Source of the DNA: Clostridia bacterium
GTDB taxonomy: Bacteria > Bacillota > Clostridia > Christensenellales > Aristaeellaceae
Direction: 5' to 3'
Length of the DNA stretch: 32,353 nucleotides
NCBI GenBank assembly: GCA_017523615.1
Contig: JAFWWK010000229.1
Coordinates: 1 to 32,353, forward strand
In this document: one piece after another, positions 1-8,756 of the stretch
Layout: every line of letters starts with the position of its first letter
How positions within the stretch are numbered: the stretch's first letter is position 1
Notes under the pieces: generated by a model
Databases searched by the model: none
Seen by the model: only the letters and a program-made list of their open reading frames with translations
What the model was told of the DNA's origin: nothing
Position numbers and translations under genes: made by a program

Positions 1-2
1 AG

Positions 3-137
3 CGCTACGGCGCGCTGCGCGGGTCATGGCTCGCCGCCAGGCGTCTGGCGCGCTGCACCCCACTGAGCAAGGGGGGTTACGATCCTGTACCTGAAGAATC
101 CCCCGAAGGCCATATTAGGAGGGACGAAAATCCTTGA
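3..137 (+). CDS. yidD: Membrane protein insertion efficiency factor YidD (C-terminal part)
   Basis: This is the 3' end of a gene that begins before the window. The visible 44 residues read [18 protein letters not shown] and then a KGGYDPVP-type ending, which is the hallmark C-terminus of YidD (usually RYG..KG.....RL.RC.P...GG.DPVP). YidD is a small, basic, membrane-associated protein thought to help YidC insert proteins into the inner membrane. The stop codon TGA overlaps the TTG start of yidC by two bases, so the two are translationally coupled. The conserved order rnpA-yidD-yidC-jag supports the call. The tail after DPVP, about 17 residues, is rich in charged residues and probably unstructured. 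Confidence 0.88.
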   Translation, partial: RYGALRGSWLAARRLARCTPLSKGGYDPVPEESPEGHIRRDENP

Positions 138-1177
138 ACGCATTCTTCGTATCGATCCTCAACGCGATTCATTCCGTTGTAAATAACTACGGATGGACCA
201 TCGTGGTGTTCACGGTGCTGATCCGTCTGGTGCTGATGCCCCTGGATTACAAAAGCCGCAAGGGCATGAGGAAAATGAGCGCGCTTTCCGTCAAGCAGGC
301 GGAGCTGCAGCGCAAGTACGGCAACGACAAGGAAAAACTCAACAGAAAGCTGGGCGAACTGTACAAAAAGGAAGGGGTCACCCCCTTGTCCGGGTGCGTC
401 CCGATGCTGATCCAGTGGCCCATCCTGATCATCATGTTCGGCGCCATGAGGGAGATGACCAACACCCAGACGGTCAATCAGGTGTTCCAGTACCTGATCC
501 ATCCCGACGTGGTGCCCGCCATGGATTCCTGGCTGTGGATCAAGAACGTATGGCAGCCGGATTCCATGTTCCAGTCCGTCGTCCCCTCTGCCCAGAACCT
601 CCAGATCATCGACCTGAACGTGTGGAGGACTGTGTTCGAGGGCCTGGCGCCGGAAGCGCAGAACGCCATCACTTCCCTGGTCAACGGGAGCGGCGGGGCG
701 CTGGATTTCGCCAGCAAGGATACCATCCAGGCGATCATCAGCGCGCTGCGGCAAACGGCGGCCTACGATTCCTGTATGGCGACCGTTCCAGGGTGGACCG
801 ACGTGCGGGCGCTCTTCATCTCTTTCAGCGTTTATCAGCAGTGGAACGGCCTGCTGATCCTGCCCGCCCTGGCGGCCGGCACCCAGATCCTGATGAACAA
901 ACTCAATCCCTCCCAGAACGGGGCGCCCGCCGTGCCTGCCTCCTCCGACCAGCAGCAGGCGCCTAACACCGGGAAGATCATGATGATCATCTTCCCGCTG
1001 ATGAGCGTGTACTTCTGCCTGATCTCCAATGCAGGTTTTGCCATTTACTGGGTCACGAGCAACATTGTCATGGGTATCATGACCGTCGCGATGAACAAAT
1101 ATCTGGAAAAGAAGGACGCCCAGGATCCCAATTGGGACAAAAACAAGAGGGTGTCGTCGGAAGGGTCGGTTAAATAA
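134..1177 (+). CDS. yidC: Membrane protein insertase YidC/SpoIIIJ/Oxa1 family
   Basis: YidC inserts and folds membrane proteins, alone or with SecYEG. The 347-residue product starts with a hydrophobic segment (about residues 5-35) carrying the conserved arginine in [11 protein letters not shown] (R31), followed by a charged cytoplasmic hairpin (residues about 40-85) and [14 protein letters not shown], a family signature. Two more hydrophobic segments lie near 230-255 and 280-315 ([14 protein letters not shown]). Unlike SpoIIIJ of about 260 residues it lacks an obvious lipobox, and it carries roughly 70-90 extra residues between the second and third membrane regions (about 145-230), which should lie outside the membrane. 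I chose the TTG at 134 because AGGAGGG sits about 9 bases upstream and the start overlaps the yidD stop. Only two bases separate its stop from the next gene. Confidence 0.95.
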   Translation: MNAFFVSILNAIHSVVNNYGWTIVVFTVLIRLVLMPLDYKSRKGMRKMSALSVKQAELQRKYGNDKEKLNRKLGELYKKEGVTPLSGCVPMLIQWPILIIMFGAMREMTNTQTVNQVFQYLIHPDVVPAMDSWLWIKNVWQPDSMFQSVVPSAQNLQIIDLNVWRTVFEGLAPEAQNAITSLVNGSGGALDFASKDTIQAIISALRQTAAYDSCMATVPGWTDVRALFISFSVYQQWNGLLILPALAAGTQILMNKLNPSQNGAPAVPASSDQQQAPNTGKIMMIIFPLMSVYFCLISNAGFAIYWVTSNIVMGIMTVAMNKYLEKKDAQDPNWDKNKRVSSEGSVK

Positions 1178-1179
1178 AT

Positions 1180-2385
1180 ATGAGCAACAGCCGTGAATTT
1201 ACGGGAAAAACAACGGAAGAGGCCATTGAAAAAGGCCTTCGAGAAATGAACGTTTCCTTTTCTGACGTACGCATCGAGACCCTCCAGGAGGGAAGCAAGG
1301 GCCTGTTCGGCCTGTTCGGGAGCCGCCCGGCCAAGGTCCGGATCACCCTGAACGAGGAATCCACCGACGTCAAGGATCTGGTACACGATATGTTCACTTC
1401 CTCCCAGAAGGCGCCCAAACAGGATACGCCCAGGGAGAAGAAAGAGCCCGCCCCCGTAAAACCTGCCGACAAACCCAAGGAAATCGCGGAAAAAGCCGCG
1501 GAAAAAGCAGAAAAGCCCGCGGAAACGGCGGCGCCGCTGCCCGCTGCGGATGAAAAAACCGCCGAAAAGAAGCCCGAGGGCAGGAAAAAGTCCGCTGAGG
1601 GCGCAAAGAAGCCCGAAGGCCGGAAAAACGCCCAGGACGGAGAAAAGAAGGGCGAACAGCGCAAAAAGAATCAGGGCGAGGGGAAGAAGAAGGCCCCCAA
1701 GGCACAGGAGCCCAAGGCTCCCCGGGCGCCCGTTGAACAGCTTGACCCTGCCACCAAGGCCGGCCAGGCACAGGTCTTCCTCCAGGAGCTGACCCGCCTG
1801 ATGGGCGTGGACGTCAGCGTGGAGGTATCCACAGATGAAGAAGGCAATATCCGCGTCAATATGGAAGGGGACACCCTGGGCATCCTGATCGGGCGCCGCG
1901 GAGAGACCCTGGACGCCCTGCAGTACCTGACCAGCCTGAAGGTGAACAAGGGGCAGAACGAATATACGCGCGTCACCCTTGATACCGAGCATTACCGTGC
2001 CAAGAGGGAAGAAGCCCTGGTCCGCCTGGCCAACCGGATGGCCAACCGCGTGCAGAAGACAGGCCGCAAGGTGAGCATGGAGCCCATGAACCCCTATGAG
2101 CGCCGCATTCTTCACAGCGCCCTGCAGAACAACGAATTTGTGACCACCCATTCCGAGGGAGAAGAGCCCAACCGCCATGTGGTGATCACCCCCAAGAAAG
2201 CGGAAAAAGGGGAAAAGGCCGCCAAGCCCGCCAAAGCCAGGGCAGGATCTCCCGCTGTGGAGAATGCCGTCGATGCGGCGGAAGCGGATGTGACGAAGGA
2301 AGAGGGTTCCCAGACCATGGAAGCCGCTGCCGAGATCACGGAGACTGCCGTTGAAAATACGGAAGCAGCCGCCGAAAACATGTGA
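1180..2385 (+). CDS. khpB: RNA-binding protein KhpB/Jag (SpoIIIJ-associated)
   Basis: KhpB (Jag, EloR) is a cytoplasmic RNA-binding protein linked to cell elongation and small-RNA control in Bacillota. The 401-residue product has a Jag N-terminal domain (about 1-50, FTGKTTEEAIEKGLREM), a long Lys/Glu/Ala/Pro-rich linker (about 66-190), a KH domain with the GxxG loop GRRG near residue 238, and an R3H domain (about 275-340, with HYRAKREEALVRLA and the R3H-type ERRILHSAL). An Ala/Glu-rich tail of about 60 residues follows, which is longer than usual. It sits two bases after yidC, as in most relatives. A terminator follows it directly, so the cluster does not continue into mnmE, mnmG and rsmG as it does in many Bacillota. 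Confidence 0.95.
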   Translation: MSNSREFTGKTTEEAIEKGLREMNVSFSDVRIETLQEGSKGLFGLFGSRPAKVRITLNEESTDVKDLVHDMFTSSQKAPKQDTPREKKEPAPVKPADKPKEIAEKAAEKAEKPAETAAPLPAADEKTAEKKPEGRKKSAEGAKKPEGRKNAQDGEKKGEQRKKNQGEGKKKAPKAQEPKAPRAPVEQLDPATKAGQAQVFLQELTRLMGVDVSVEVSTDEEGNIRVNMEGDTLGILIGRRGETLDALQYLTSLKVNKGQNEYTRVTLDTEHYRAKREEALVRLANRMANRVQKTGRKVSMEPMNPYERRILHSALQNNEFVTTHSEGEEPNRHVVITPKKAEKGEKAAKPAKARAGSPAVENAVDAAEADVTKEEGSQTMEAAAEITETAVENTEAAAENM

Positions 2386-2391
2386 TATGAG

Positions 2392-2422
2392 GGGCCGTCC
2401 TTTTACAGGGCGGCTCTTTTTT
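2392..2422 (+). terminator. Rho-independent terminator after khpB
   Basis: A 9-bp stem (2392-2400 with 2408-2416, two G-T pairs) with a 7-base loop is followed by six T. It begins seven bases after the khpB stop and ends just before the AGGAGGA of the next gene. Confidence 0.8.
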
Positions 2423-2435
2423 CAGGAGGAAAGCG

Positions 2436-2941
2436 ATGGCAAAAGTGATCCTGACCTGCGGGCTTGTCTGCGCGGGGAAAACGACTTACGCAAGGCAGCT
2501 GTGCGCCGGCATGCCCGCGGCTTTCCTGTCCGCTGACGAGATCATGCTGGCCCTTTTCGGACCGGACGCGGGGGATAAGCACGATATGTATTTTGCCCGT
2601 GTCAGGGATTACCTGTACGAAAAAGCGGCGGCCCTGGCCCGGGACGGGATCGATACGGTGGCGGACCTGGGCATGTGGTCCCGGAAAGAGCGGGACAGGG
2701 CCAGGCGTTTCTTTAAGGACCGGGGGGTCGATATGGAGATCCGCTACCTTAAGATCAGCGAGGAGGAATGGATGCGGCGTATTCGCTGCCGCAGCCGGGA
2801 CATCGCCCGGGGGTTTTCCGGAGCATACGAGGTGGACGACGGGCTGAAGAAAAAGTGCTTGCCGCCTTTGAAGAACCGGAGGGCGAGGAAGGCGTGACGG
2901 TACTCAGGGCGGAGGACCTGTCATTCCGGACCGGGGAATAA
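2436..2941 (+). CDS. AAA/zeta-toxin-like P-loop kinase, 3' end frameshifted
   Basis: This small ATP-binding protein carries a Walker A motif near its start (GLVCAGKTT, residues 9-17), a switch-like DEIMLALFG segment and a Leu/Arg-rich lid. It resembles the AAA-family ATPases related to zeta toxin or chloramphenicol phosphotransferase, probably kinases of an unknown small substrate. As written, the frame stops at 2897 with 153 residues and an atypical Arg/Pro-rich end. One base missing in the A-run 2850-2854 would let the reading continue as KKKVLAAFEEPEGEEG to a stop at 2939-2941, giving 168 residues with an acidic, much more natural tail. The coordinates given cover the restored gene. AGGAGGA lies 5 bases before the ATG. 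There is no antitoxin-like partner, so a toxin role is not indicated. Confidence 0.75.
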
Positions 2942-2952
2942 AAAACCAAAAA

Positions 2953-2992
2953 AATGCGGGGCGCGTGTAAGTATGATCCACGCGCCCCGCAC
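2953..2992. terminator. Bidirectional terminator between convergent genes
   Basis: A perfect 13-bp stem (2955-2967 with 2979-2991) carries an 11-base loop. It is preceded by an A-tract, which acts as the U-tract on the minus strand, and is followed by a weaker T-rich stretch on the plus strand. It serves the kinase gene and, more strongly, the minus-strand YitT-family gene. Confidence 0.88.
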
Positions 2993-3006
2993 TTTATATC
3001 TTTGTT

Positions 3007-3861
3007 TTAAAGTTCATTGAATCCTTCGCCCAAAGCTTCGTGGGTGTCGCAGGTGAAGACGAAGGCGGAGGGATCCCCGGATTTGACGATGCGCTTCAGG
3101 GTGACGGTCTCCCGGCTGGAGACCACGCACAGAAGAAGCCGCTTTTCCGATCCGGAATACTCGCCGATCACCTTCCAGCCGGTCACGCCCCGCTCCATGG
3201 CGGTCAGGATCTGTGTTTTGATCCATTCGGGCTGCGAGGTGATAATAAAGCAGGCCTTGGAGGAATCCATGCCTGTCATCACCAGATCCAGGGCCTTGTC
3301 GGACACATAGATGCAGATCATGCTGTACAGGGCCAGGTTGGCGTTCATGGTGAAGGCCGCGGCCAGGACCACCGCGCAGTCGATGAGGAACAGCAGCGTT
3401 CCGACCGAGATGAAGGAAAACCTCCGGTGGATCATGCGGGCGATCATGTCGGTGCCGCCGGTGGTGGCGCCGCCGCGCAGGATGAGCCCCAGCCCCAGGC
3501 CCAGGAGCACGCCCCCGAAGACCGCGTTGAGCAGCAGGTCATCGGAAATGCGGGGCAGGGGGAGCAGGTCGATGCTGAGGGAAAAAAGGAGCGTAGCTGC
3601 CAGGGACAGGAAAAAGAACCGCCGGCCCATGGTCTTCCAGGAAAGGATGAACAGCGGCAGGTTCATGATCAGGGAAGCCGTGCCCACCGGAAAACCGAAA
3701 AGGTGGTTGAAGATGGTGGCGACGCCGGTCAGGCCGCCGGGGGCGATGGAGGACGGGGTCAGGAACAGGGGATAGGCCGAACCGCCGAGGACGCACCCGA
3801 CGATGATCATCAGCCAGCTGTCGATATCTTTCCGAGTGGGGGGGAATAAGCCGGACTGCAA
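3007..3861 (-). CDS. YitT family membrane protein (DUF161 plus DUF2179)
   Basis: This is an integral membrane protein of the YitT family, whose transport role is not settled. Five to six hydrophobic segments fill the first two thirds, with family signatures SSIAPGGLTGVATI near the start and RGGATTGGTDMIARM in the middle. The last 90 residues or so form a soluble DUF2179 domain (from about KACFIITSQPEWI to the end), which resembles ACT-like folds. The frame is open up to a GTG at 3912, but that codon lies inside a strong hairpin (3903-3935) with no ribosome binding site. I prefer TTG at 3861, which has GCAGG 8 bases upstream and gives an N-terminus of family length (284 residues). It lies 54-105 bases after pfkA, depending on the start used, and may share its transcript. 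Confidence 0.85.
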   Translation of the reverse strand: MQSGLFPPTRKDIDSWLMIIVGCVLGGSAYPLFLTPSSIAPGGLTGVATIFNHLFGFPVGTASLIMNLPLFILSWKTMGRRFFFLSLAATLLFSLSIDLLPLPRISDDLLLNAVFGGVLLGLGLGLILRGGATTGGTDMIARMIHRRFSFISVGTLLFLIDCAVVLAAAFTMNANLALYSMICIYVSDKALDLVMTGMDSSKACFIITSQPEWIKTQILTAMERGVTGWKVIGEYSGSEKRLLLCVVSSRETVTLKRIVKSGDPSAFVFTCDTHEALGEGFNEL

Positions 3862-3902
3862 GGGGAGGACCTGCCTTTCGTTTTTATTGCGGGGCGGGAA
3901 AG

Positions 3903-3935
3903 GCGCGGGCACGGGGCTGTGCCCAATGCCCGCGC
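3903..3935 (-). promoter_or_regulatory. GC-rich hairpin between pfkA and the YitT gene
   Basis: The arms at 3903-3911 and 3927-3935 are perfectly complementary over 9 bp, and an alternative inner pairing exists (3907-3912 with 3919-3924). No T-run follows on the minus strand, so this is more likely an RNA processing or stability element, or a weak terminator, than a classical terminator. It covers a GTG that could be mistaken for the start of the downstream gene. Confidence 0.5.
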
Positions 3936-3965
3936 GGAGAGGGTATCATCTGTCTGAGGAGGGGA

Positions 3966-5042
3966 TCAGTCGCCGAAGGTGATGCCCATGTGCCGGGCCA
4001 GGTCCACCATCTGGTCGTCCGGGGAGACCAGCTTGGGGATGCCGGCGACGTCGCTGAGCTTGTTGTGGACCACCTGGTTGCCCTGGAGGGCCACGGTATA
4101 GCCGTAGGTCTTGTCCCGGATCAGCGTGGCCGCGTGTACGCCGAATTGAGTGGAGAGCACGCGGTCGTAGGCGCTGGGAGAACCGCCCCTCTGCATATGG
4201 CCGGGGATGACGGCCCGGGCTTCCACGCCCACCAGGGCCGACAGTTCCTTGGCCATCCGGGTGGAGATGTTGGTAAAACCGGTCTCAAGGCGATAGGTTT
4301 CCCGTTCCTTGCGTTTCATTTTGGCTTCCTTCCGGTCCATGGCCCCTTCGGCCACGGCGATGATGGAAAAAGCCTTTTTGGACCGCGCGCGCTTTTCAAC
4401 GGCTTCGGCGATCTTTTCGATATCGTAGGGGATCTCGGGGAGGACCAGTACGTCGGCTCCGCCGGCCAGGCCGGAGTACAGCGTCAGCCAGCCGGCCTTG
4501 TTGCCCATGATCTCGATCACCATGCACCGGCCGTGGCTGGCAGCGGTGGTGTGGATGCGGTCGATGACGTCGGTGGCGATATCCACGGCGGTATGGAAGC
4601 CGAAGGCGAAATCGGTGCCGTAGATGTCGTTGTCGATGGTCTTGGGAAGGCCGATGACGTTGAGGCCCTCTTCGCTGAGCAGGTTGGCGGTCTTGTGGGT
4701 GCCGTTGCCGCCCAGGGTGACCAGGCAGTCCAGCTTCAGCTTTTCATAGGTCTCCTTCATGGACTTGACCTTGTCCACGTTGTCGTCTTCGATGACGCGC
4801 ATGTTCCTGAAAGGCGTGCGGCTGGTCCCCAGGATGGTGCCGCCCAGGGTCAGGATGCCGGAAAACTGGCTGCGCTTCATTTCGCTCATATCGCCGTCTA
4901 TAAGCCCGCGGTAGCCGTCGTGGAAGCCGACGATCTCGGTCTCGTCGAACATTTCATACGCCGCTTTGGCCACGCCGCGGATGGCCGCGTTCAGTCCGGG
5001 GCAGTCGCCGCCGGCGGTAAGGATGCCGATTCTGCGCTTCAT
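3966..5042 (-). CDS. pfkA: 6-phosphofructokinase (group III-like)
   Basis: The enzyme phosphorylates fructose 6-phosphate to fructose 1,6-bisphosphate in glycolysis. The N-terminal loop GGDCPGLNAAIRG, the nucleotide loop GGNGTHKTA and the catalytic PKTIDNDIYGTD are all present, and a C-terminal QRGGSPSAYDR follows. At 358 residues it is longer than the E. coli type (320). At the two positions that separate donors it has Gly (equivalent to G104, ATP-like) and Lys (equivalent to K124, PPi-like). This pairing is seen in ATP-using actinobacterial enzymes, so ATP is the likely donor, but pyrophosphate use cannot be excluded from sequence. The ATG at 5042 follows AGGAGGA by about 7 bases. A TATTAT sequence upstream could be a -10 box, but no good -35 goes with it. 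Confidence 0.93.
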   Translation of the reverse strand: MKRRIGILTAGGDCPGLNAAIRGVAKAAYEMFDETEIVGFHDGYRGLIDGDMSEMKRSQFSGILTLGGTILGTSRTPFRNMRVIEDDNVDKVKSMKETYEKLKLDCLVTLGGNGTHKTANLLSEEGLNVIGLPKTIDNDIYGTDFAFGFHTAVDIATDVIDRIHTTAASHGRCMVIEIMGNKAGWLTLYSGLAGGADVLVLPEIPYDIEKIAEAVEKRARSKKAFSIIAVAEGAMDRKEAKMKRKERETYRLETGFTNISTRMAKELSALVGVEARAVIPGHMQRGGSPSAYDRVLSTQFGVHAATLIRDKTYGYTVALQGNQVVHNKLSDVAGIPKLVSPDDQMVDLARHMGITFGD

Positions 5043-5148
5043 GCTTCAAGTCCTCCTGTAATGAAATATGTTCGGGTCGTATAATAGGGAGCCGCTTCTG
5101 TCATGCTAAAGAGCTTCGCCGGGCGGAGGCGTATCGGGGAGGCCGCCT

Positions 5149-6834
5149 TCAGCGGCGCTTTTTCCGCCCGAGGCCCAGGGTGTCCAGCAGGCCCCGGGTG
5201 AGGGTGCTTCCCAGGGTGCGCCCGGCGGAATTGAGCGCCGAGCGGGCGAAGGAATCGATGGCGCTGCCGGAGGAACGCGCGCGGGGCGTCGAAACGCGAA
5301 CCGTCGAGCGGGGCTGCACCGGCCGGTGCGCGGGTGGAGCGCTCCGGGGCAGGGAAGGGGGAACGTAAGATGGCGGAGCGGTGTACGTCGCCGGGGCGGC
5401 GTATTCGGGCGCGGGGGCGGGGAGCATCTCCCTTTCCACATAGGCGCCGGTCACGGGATCGTATACCTTGAACACCGTGGGTACGGGAACGGGGGCCGCC
5501 GCCGCTCCGGCGCCGGGCAGGGGCTGCAGCGTGCCGTATTCCGCCTCCCGCATTCCTTCGGCCAGGATCTCGTAAGCGCTTTCACGGTCGAATACCGCGT
5601 CGTATTTCAGCCCGATGGCGTCGCTGCCCATGCACTCCAGCCGTTCCTCGTCAGTGATGGTGCCGATACGGCTTTCGGGGGGCAGCACCGTGACACGCTG
5701 CACCGGGGAAGGCGCGCCGGAAGCGTCAAGGAAGCTGACCAGCGCTTCGCCCGTGCCCAGCCGCCCGAGGACTTCCTGGGTATCGAACCGGGGATTTTTC
5801 CGGAAGGTGTCGGCAGCGGCCTTCACCGTTTTCATCTCGGCTGGGGTATAGGCGCGCAGGGCGTGCTGCACCCGGTTGTTGAGCTGGGCCAGGACGGAGG
5901 ACGGCACGTCCGAAGGGGATTGGGTGACAAAATAGACGCCCACGCCCTTGGAGCGGATCAGCTTGACGGTCTGCTCCAGTTTGTCGGTCAGGGCTTTGGA
6001 GCAGTCCCGGAACAGAAGGTGCGCCTCGTCAAAGAAAAAGACCAGCCTGGGCCTGTCCGCGTCCCCCACCTCGGGCAGGGTCTCGTAAAGCACGGAAAGG
6101 AGCCACAGGAGGAAGGTGGAATACATCACCGGGTTCAGGTACAGCTTCTGGGCCTGAAGCACGTTGATGACGCCCCGGTCCAGGGAGTCCCTGCAGAAGA
6201 AGTCGCCGATATCCAGGGCCGGTTCGCCGAAGAAAAGGTCTCCTCCCTGGTCCTCCAGAACGGCCACGGCCCTTTGAAGGACGCCGACGGAAGCCTTGGT
6301 GATGTTGCCGTATTCCACGGTGTAGCGGGAGGCGTTTTCCCCGACATAATTCAAAACGGCCTTCAGGTCCTTCAGGTCGATCAGAAGGAGCCCCTCCCGG
6401 TCGGCGATGCGGAAGATGAGGTACAATACCCCGCTCTGGGTCTCGTTGAGGCCCAGGAGCCGGGAGAGGAGCAGCGGGCCCATTTCGGTGACCGTCGCGC
6501 GGACGGGGTGGCCCGTTTGGCCGTACACGTCCCAGAATACCGTGGGGAACGCCGTCGGCGCGTACCGCCCCGCGGCGCCGCAGGTATCCAGCCGGGACTG
6601 GATCTTGCTCCCGACGGAGGCGCCCTGGCTGATGCCGCCGAGATCGCCCTTGACGTCGGCCAGGAACACCGGGACGCCCAGGGCGGAGAAGCTTTCCGCC
6701 AGGACCTGCAGCGTGACGGTCTTGCCGGTGCCGGTGGCGCCGGAGATCAGGCCGTGGCGGTTGGCGTTCTGCGGGAGAAGGGTCACGGCCCCTTCATCGC
6801 CGGTGCCGACCCAAATACCGTTGTTCAGGATCAT
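5149..6834 (-). CDS. HerA-like / DUF853 (YjgR-type) P-loop ATPase
   Basis: This is a FtsK/HerA-superfamily ATPase of the DUF853 type, a cytoplasmic protein of uncertain function related to DNA-translocating ATPases. Walker A (SGATGTGKTVTLQ) lies near residue 37, Walker B (RLVFFFDEAHLLF) near residue 270, and the sensor-like VYFVTQSPSDVP near 300. The last 110 residues are Pro/Ala/Ser-rich, then basic, ending in GLGRKKRR. The frame opens at a GTG (6852), but AGGAGG at 6844-6849 lies inside that reading. The ATG at 6832-6834, 9 bases after the AGGAGG, is the natural start and gives MILNNGIWVG, 561 residues. It lies about 90 bases after ispDF on the same strand. No NurA-like nuclease partner is adjacent. 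Confidence 0.87.
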   Translation of the reverse strand: MILNNGIWVGTGDEGAVTLLPQNANRHGLISGATGTGKTVTLQVLAESFSALGVPVFLADVKGDLGGISQGASVGSKIQSRLDTCGAAGRYAPTAFPTVFWDVYGQTGHPVRATVTEMGPLLLSRLLGLNETQSGVLYLIFRIADREGLLLIDLKDLKAVLNYVGENASRYTVEYGNITKASVGVLQRAVAVLEDQGGDLFFGEPALDIGDFFCRDSLDRGVINVLQAQKLYLNPVMYSTFLLWLLSVLYETLPEVGDADRPRLVFFFDEAHLLFRDCSKALTDKLEQTVKLIRSKGVGVYFVTQSPSDVPSSVLAQLNNRVQHALRAYTPAEMKTVKAAADTFRKNPRFDTQEVLGRLGTGEALVSFLDASGAPSPVQRVTVLPPESRIGTITDEERLECMGSDAIGLKYDAVFDRESAYEILAEGMREAEYGTLQPLPGAGAAAAPVPVPTVFKVYDPVTGAYVEREMLPAPAPEYAAPATYTAPPSYVPPSLPRSAPPAHRPVQPRSTVRVSTPRARSSGSAIDSFARSALNSAGRTLGSTLTRGLLDTLGLGRKKRR

Positions 6835-6923
6835 TTCGCTCATCCTCCTCACAGGTCACTTTTTCTGCATTTCATCCGGCGGGCAAACAGCGGAAGGAGC
6901 CCCCATGTCCGCAGGCGCGCCTC

Positions 6924-8063
6924 TCATAACAGGCATTCTTCAAGGGTGGCCGCGGCGTGGGCGCTGATGCCCTCTCCCCGGCCTTCGTAGCCCATGTGCT
7001 CCGTGGTGGTGGCCTTGACGGAGACCCGGGAGACTTCGATCTCAAGGCACGCGGCGATCCGGGCGCGCATTTCCGGGATGAAGGGGGCCAGCTTGGGCCT
7101 CTGGCATACGATGGTCACGTCGCAATTGACGATCTCAAAACCCGCCGCGCGGACCCTTTCCGCGGCCCTGCCGAGAAGCAGCAGGGAAGAAATGCCCGCG
7201 TATTGTTCGTCGGTGTCCGGGAACATCTGCCCGATGTCGCCCAGGGCCGCGGCCCCCAGCAGGGCGTCGGTCAGGGCGTGCAGGGCCGCGTCGGCATCGC
7301 TGTGGCCAAGCAGGCCTTTTTCATAAGGTATTTCCACCCCGCACAGGATAAGACGGCGGCCTTCTGTCAGACGGTGTGCGTCCAGGCCGAAGCCGGTGCG
7401 GGTCACGCGGCGCAGAAGACGTTCTGCCATGGCCAGATCCTCCGGAGTCGTCAGTTTGATGTTCGCGCTGTCGCCGGGACAGAGCGTTACGGGAAAGCCG
7501 GCGTTCTCCATCAGGGAGGCTTCGTCGGTGCAGCCTTCGCCCCCCCGGGCGAAGGCCTTCCTCAGGTCCCGGGCATAAAAACACTGGGGCGTCTGCACCC
7601 GGTACATGTCCGTGCGGTCCACCGTCGCAGTCACGCGGCCGTCGGCGCCGGCTTTCTTGAGGGTGTCCGCCACCTTCAGGGCGGGCACCGCGCCGGAATG
7701 CTCCCGGGCGCAGGATACGCACCGGCTTATCAGGTCGGGGGTCACCAGCGGCCGGGCTCCGTCGTGCACCAGGACGAGGGCGTCCTCGTCCTCCACCCGG
7801 GCAAGGCCGTTTTTGACGCTTTCGCTCCTTTCCCTGCCGCCGGGGACCAGCAGCGCCTCGACGCCGTATTTTTTCAGCGCTTCCTCAAAGGGCTTTTCGC
7901 CCCCTGGCGGCGTCACCAGGATCAGGCGGCAGCCCGCGCGGCGGAAGGCCAGGGCACAGCGCACGGCGGAGGGGACCCCGCCTACGGGAAGAAGGGTCTT
8001 GCTGACGGGGAGCGAGCCCATGCGCGTGCCGCTGCCGCCGCAGACGATAATGGCGTATTCCAT
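6924..8063 (-). CDS. ispDF: Bifunctional IspD/IspF of the MEP isoprenoid pathway
   Basis: One 379-residue chain carries both enzymes. The N-terminal IspD part (about 1-218) makes CDP-methylerythritol and shows [35 protein letters not shown] and VHDGARPLV. The C-terminal IspF part (about 221-379) makes the cyclic diphosphate and shows the metal-binding [40 protein letters not shown] and [17 protein letters not shown]. IspE, which acts between them in the pathway, is not in the window. The start is the ATG at 8063, preceded by an AAAGGGA-like site that also holds the stop of the upstream DUF4364 gene, two bases away, so the pair is coupled. A longer open frame upstream has no start support. Confidence 0.95.
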   Translation of the reverse strand: MEYAIIVCGGSGTRMGSLPVSKTLLPVGGVPSAVRCALAFRRAGCRLILVTPPGGEKPFEEALKKYGVEALLVPGGRERSESVKNGLARVEDEDALVLVHDGARPLVTPDLISRCVSCAREHSGAVPALKVADTLKKAGADGRVTATVDRTDMYRVQTPQCFYARDLRKAFARGGEGCTDEASLMENAGFPVTLCPGDSANIKLTTPEDLAMAERLLRRVTRTGFGLDAHRLTEGRRLILCGVEIPYEKGLLGHSDADAALHALTDALLGAAALGDIGQMFPDTDEQYAGISSLLLLGRAAERVRAAGFEIVNCDVTIVCQRPKLAPFIPEMRARIAACLEIEVSRVSVKATTTEHMGYEGRGEGISAHAAATLEECLL

Positions 8064-8065
8064 GC

Positions 8066-8599
8066 TTATCCTTTCCCTAAAGCCTCGAAAAGGAGGCGGT
8101 AGATGTCCCCGGCTTTTTCCCGCCAATGGGAGGCCAGGCGCTTTGCCATTTCCTCATTCGGCAGGGAGAGGGTGATCCGCAGCATATCCATGTCCTTTTC
8201 GCAGATGCCCATGCTGAGGGCGTATTCCCCCCGTCCCGTCTGGCGCCAGGAAACGGGGTATGCCTGGGAAAAACGCACCTCCGAAAGCCAGGCGGGCATG
8301 TTTTCGTCAAGGCGGGAGCGGGTGCTGGCGGGAATGTCCCTGCGGAACATTTCCACCGCTTCCTTCCCGGCGGGGGTGATCGTATACATGTTGCTTCCCA
8401 GGGCTTCGGTGCGGGTGCACTGCCCCTGGGCGCAAAGGTCGGAGAGGGTCATCATCATATCGAAATAGTTCATCAGGCCGTTGTCGGACAGCAGCTGCAG
8501 AAGCTGCATGTCGCTGATGCGGTCCGCGGCGTTGAGGATATAAAGAAGGATCAGGCGCTTTTCGCTGTCCGGCGCTCTGCGTTCGGTATCCTGGGCCAT
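8066..8599 (-). CDS. DUF4364 family protein (winged-helix-like)
   Basis: This 177-residue protein belongs to the DUF4364 family, found mainly in Clostridia. The N-terminal half looks like a winged helix ([20 protein letters not shown], then [18 protein letters not shown] and [14 protein letters not shown]), as in PadR/ArsR-like regulators. The C-terminal half is a small alpha/beta domain of unknown role. It probably acts as a DNA-binding regulator, but no target can be named. The ATG at 8599 is preceded by GGAGGT with 5-6 bases spacing. A longer open frame to 8728 runs through the promoter and is not used. It is the first gene of the minus-strand unit and overlaps the ispDF translation start region. 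Confidence 0.85.
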   Translation of the reverse strand: MAQDTERRAPDSEKRLILLYILNAADRISDMQLLQLLSDNGLMNYFDMMMTLSDLCAQGQCTRTEALGSNMYTITPAGKEAVEMFRRDIPASTRSRLDENMPAWLSEVRFSQAYPVSWRQTGRGEYALSMGICEKDMDMLRITLSLPNEEMAKRLASHWREKAGDIYRLLFEALGKG

Positions 8600-8632
8600 T
8601 GAGACCTCCGAAGGTGATGGTTTCGTTTCGAG

Positions 8633-8661
8633 TTTATACCATTTGATACAGTATACCGCAA
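8633..8661 (-). promoter_or_regulatory. Promoter of the DUF4364-ispDF unit
   Basis: On the minus strand a TTGCGG -35 box (8656-8661) is separated by 17 bases from a TATAAA -10 box (8633-8638), 34 bases before the DUF4364 ATG. It is divergent from the plus-strand promoter at 8722-8750. Confidence 0.7.
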
Positions 8662-8721
8662 AAAAACAAAGTTGAAAAGCAAATTCGCCAAAATATGCGC
8701 ATGTCGGCGGGAGGGGCCCTT

Positions 8722-8750
8722 TTGACATATGGAACGCACTTTGGTATAAT
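8722..8750 (+). promoter_or_regulatory. Consensus sigma-A promoter of the ECF S component-coaX unit
   Basis: A perfect TTGACA (8722-8727), a 17-base spacer and a perfect TATAAT (8745-8750) are seen. Transcription should start near 8757, giving a leader of about 165 bases. Such a full-consensus promoter usually needs control after initiation. Confidence 0.92.
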
Positions 8751-8756
8751 ATTGCG

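Noticed and set aside
1045-2178. Minus-strand open frame of 377 residues opposite yidC and khpB
   Set aside because: It is opposite two genes that have clear family matches, and its composition is low complexity. It is a mirror of their GC-rich codon use.
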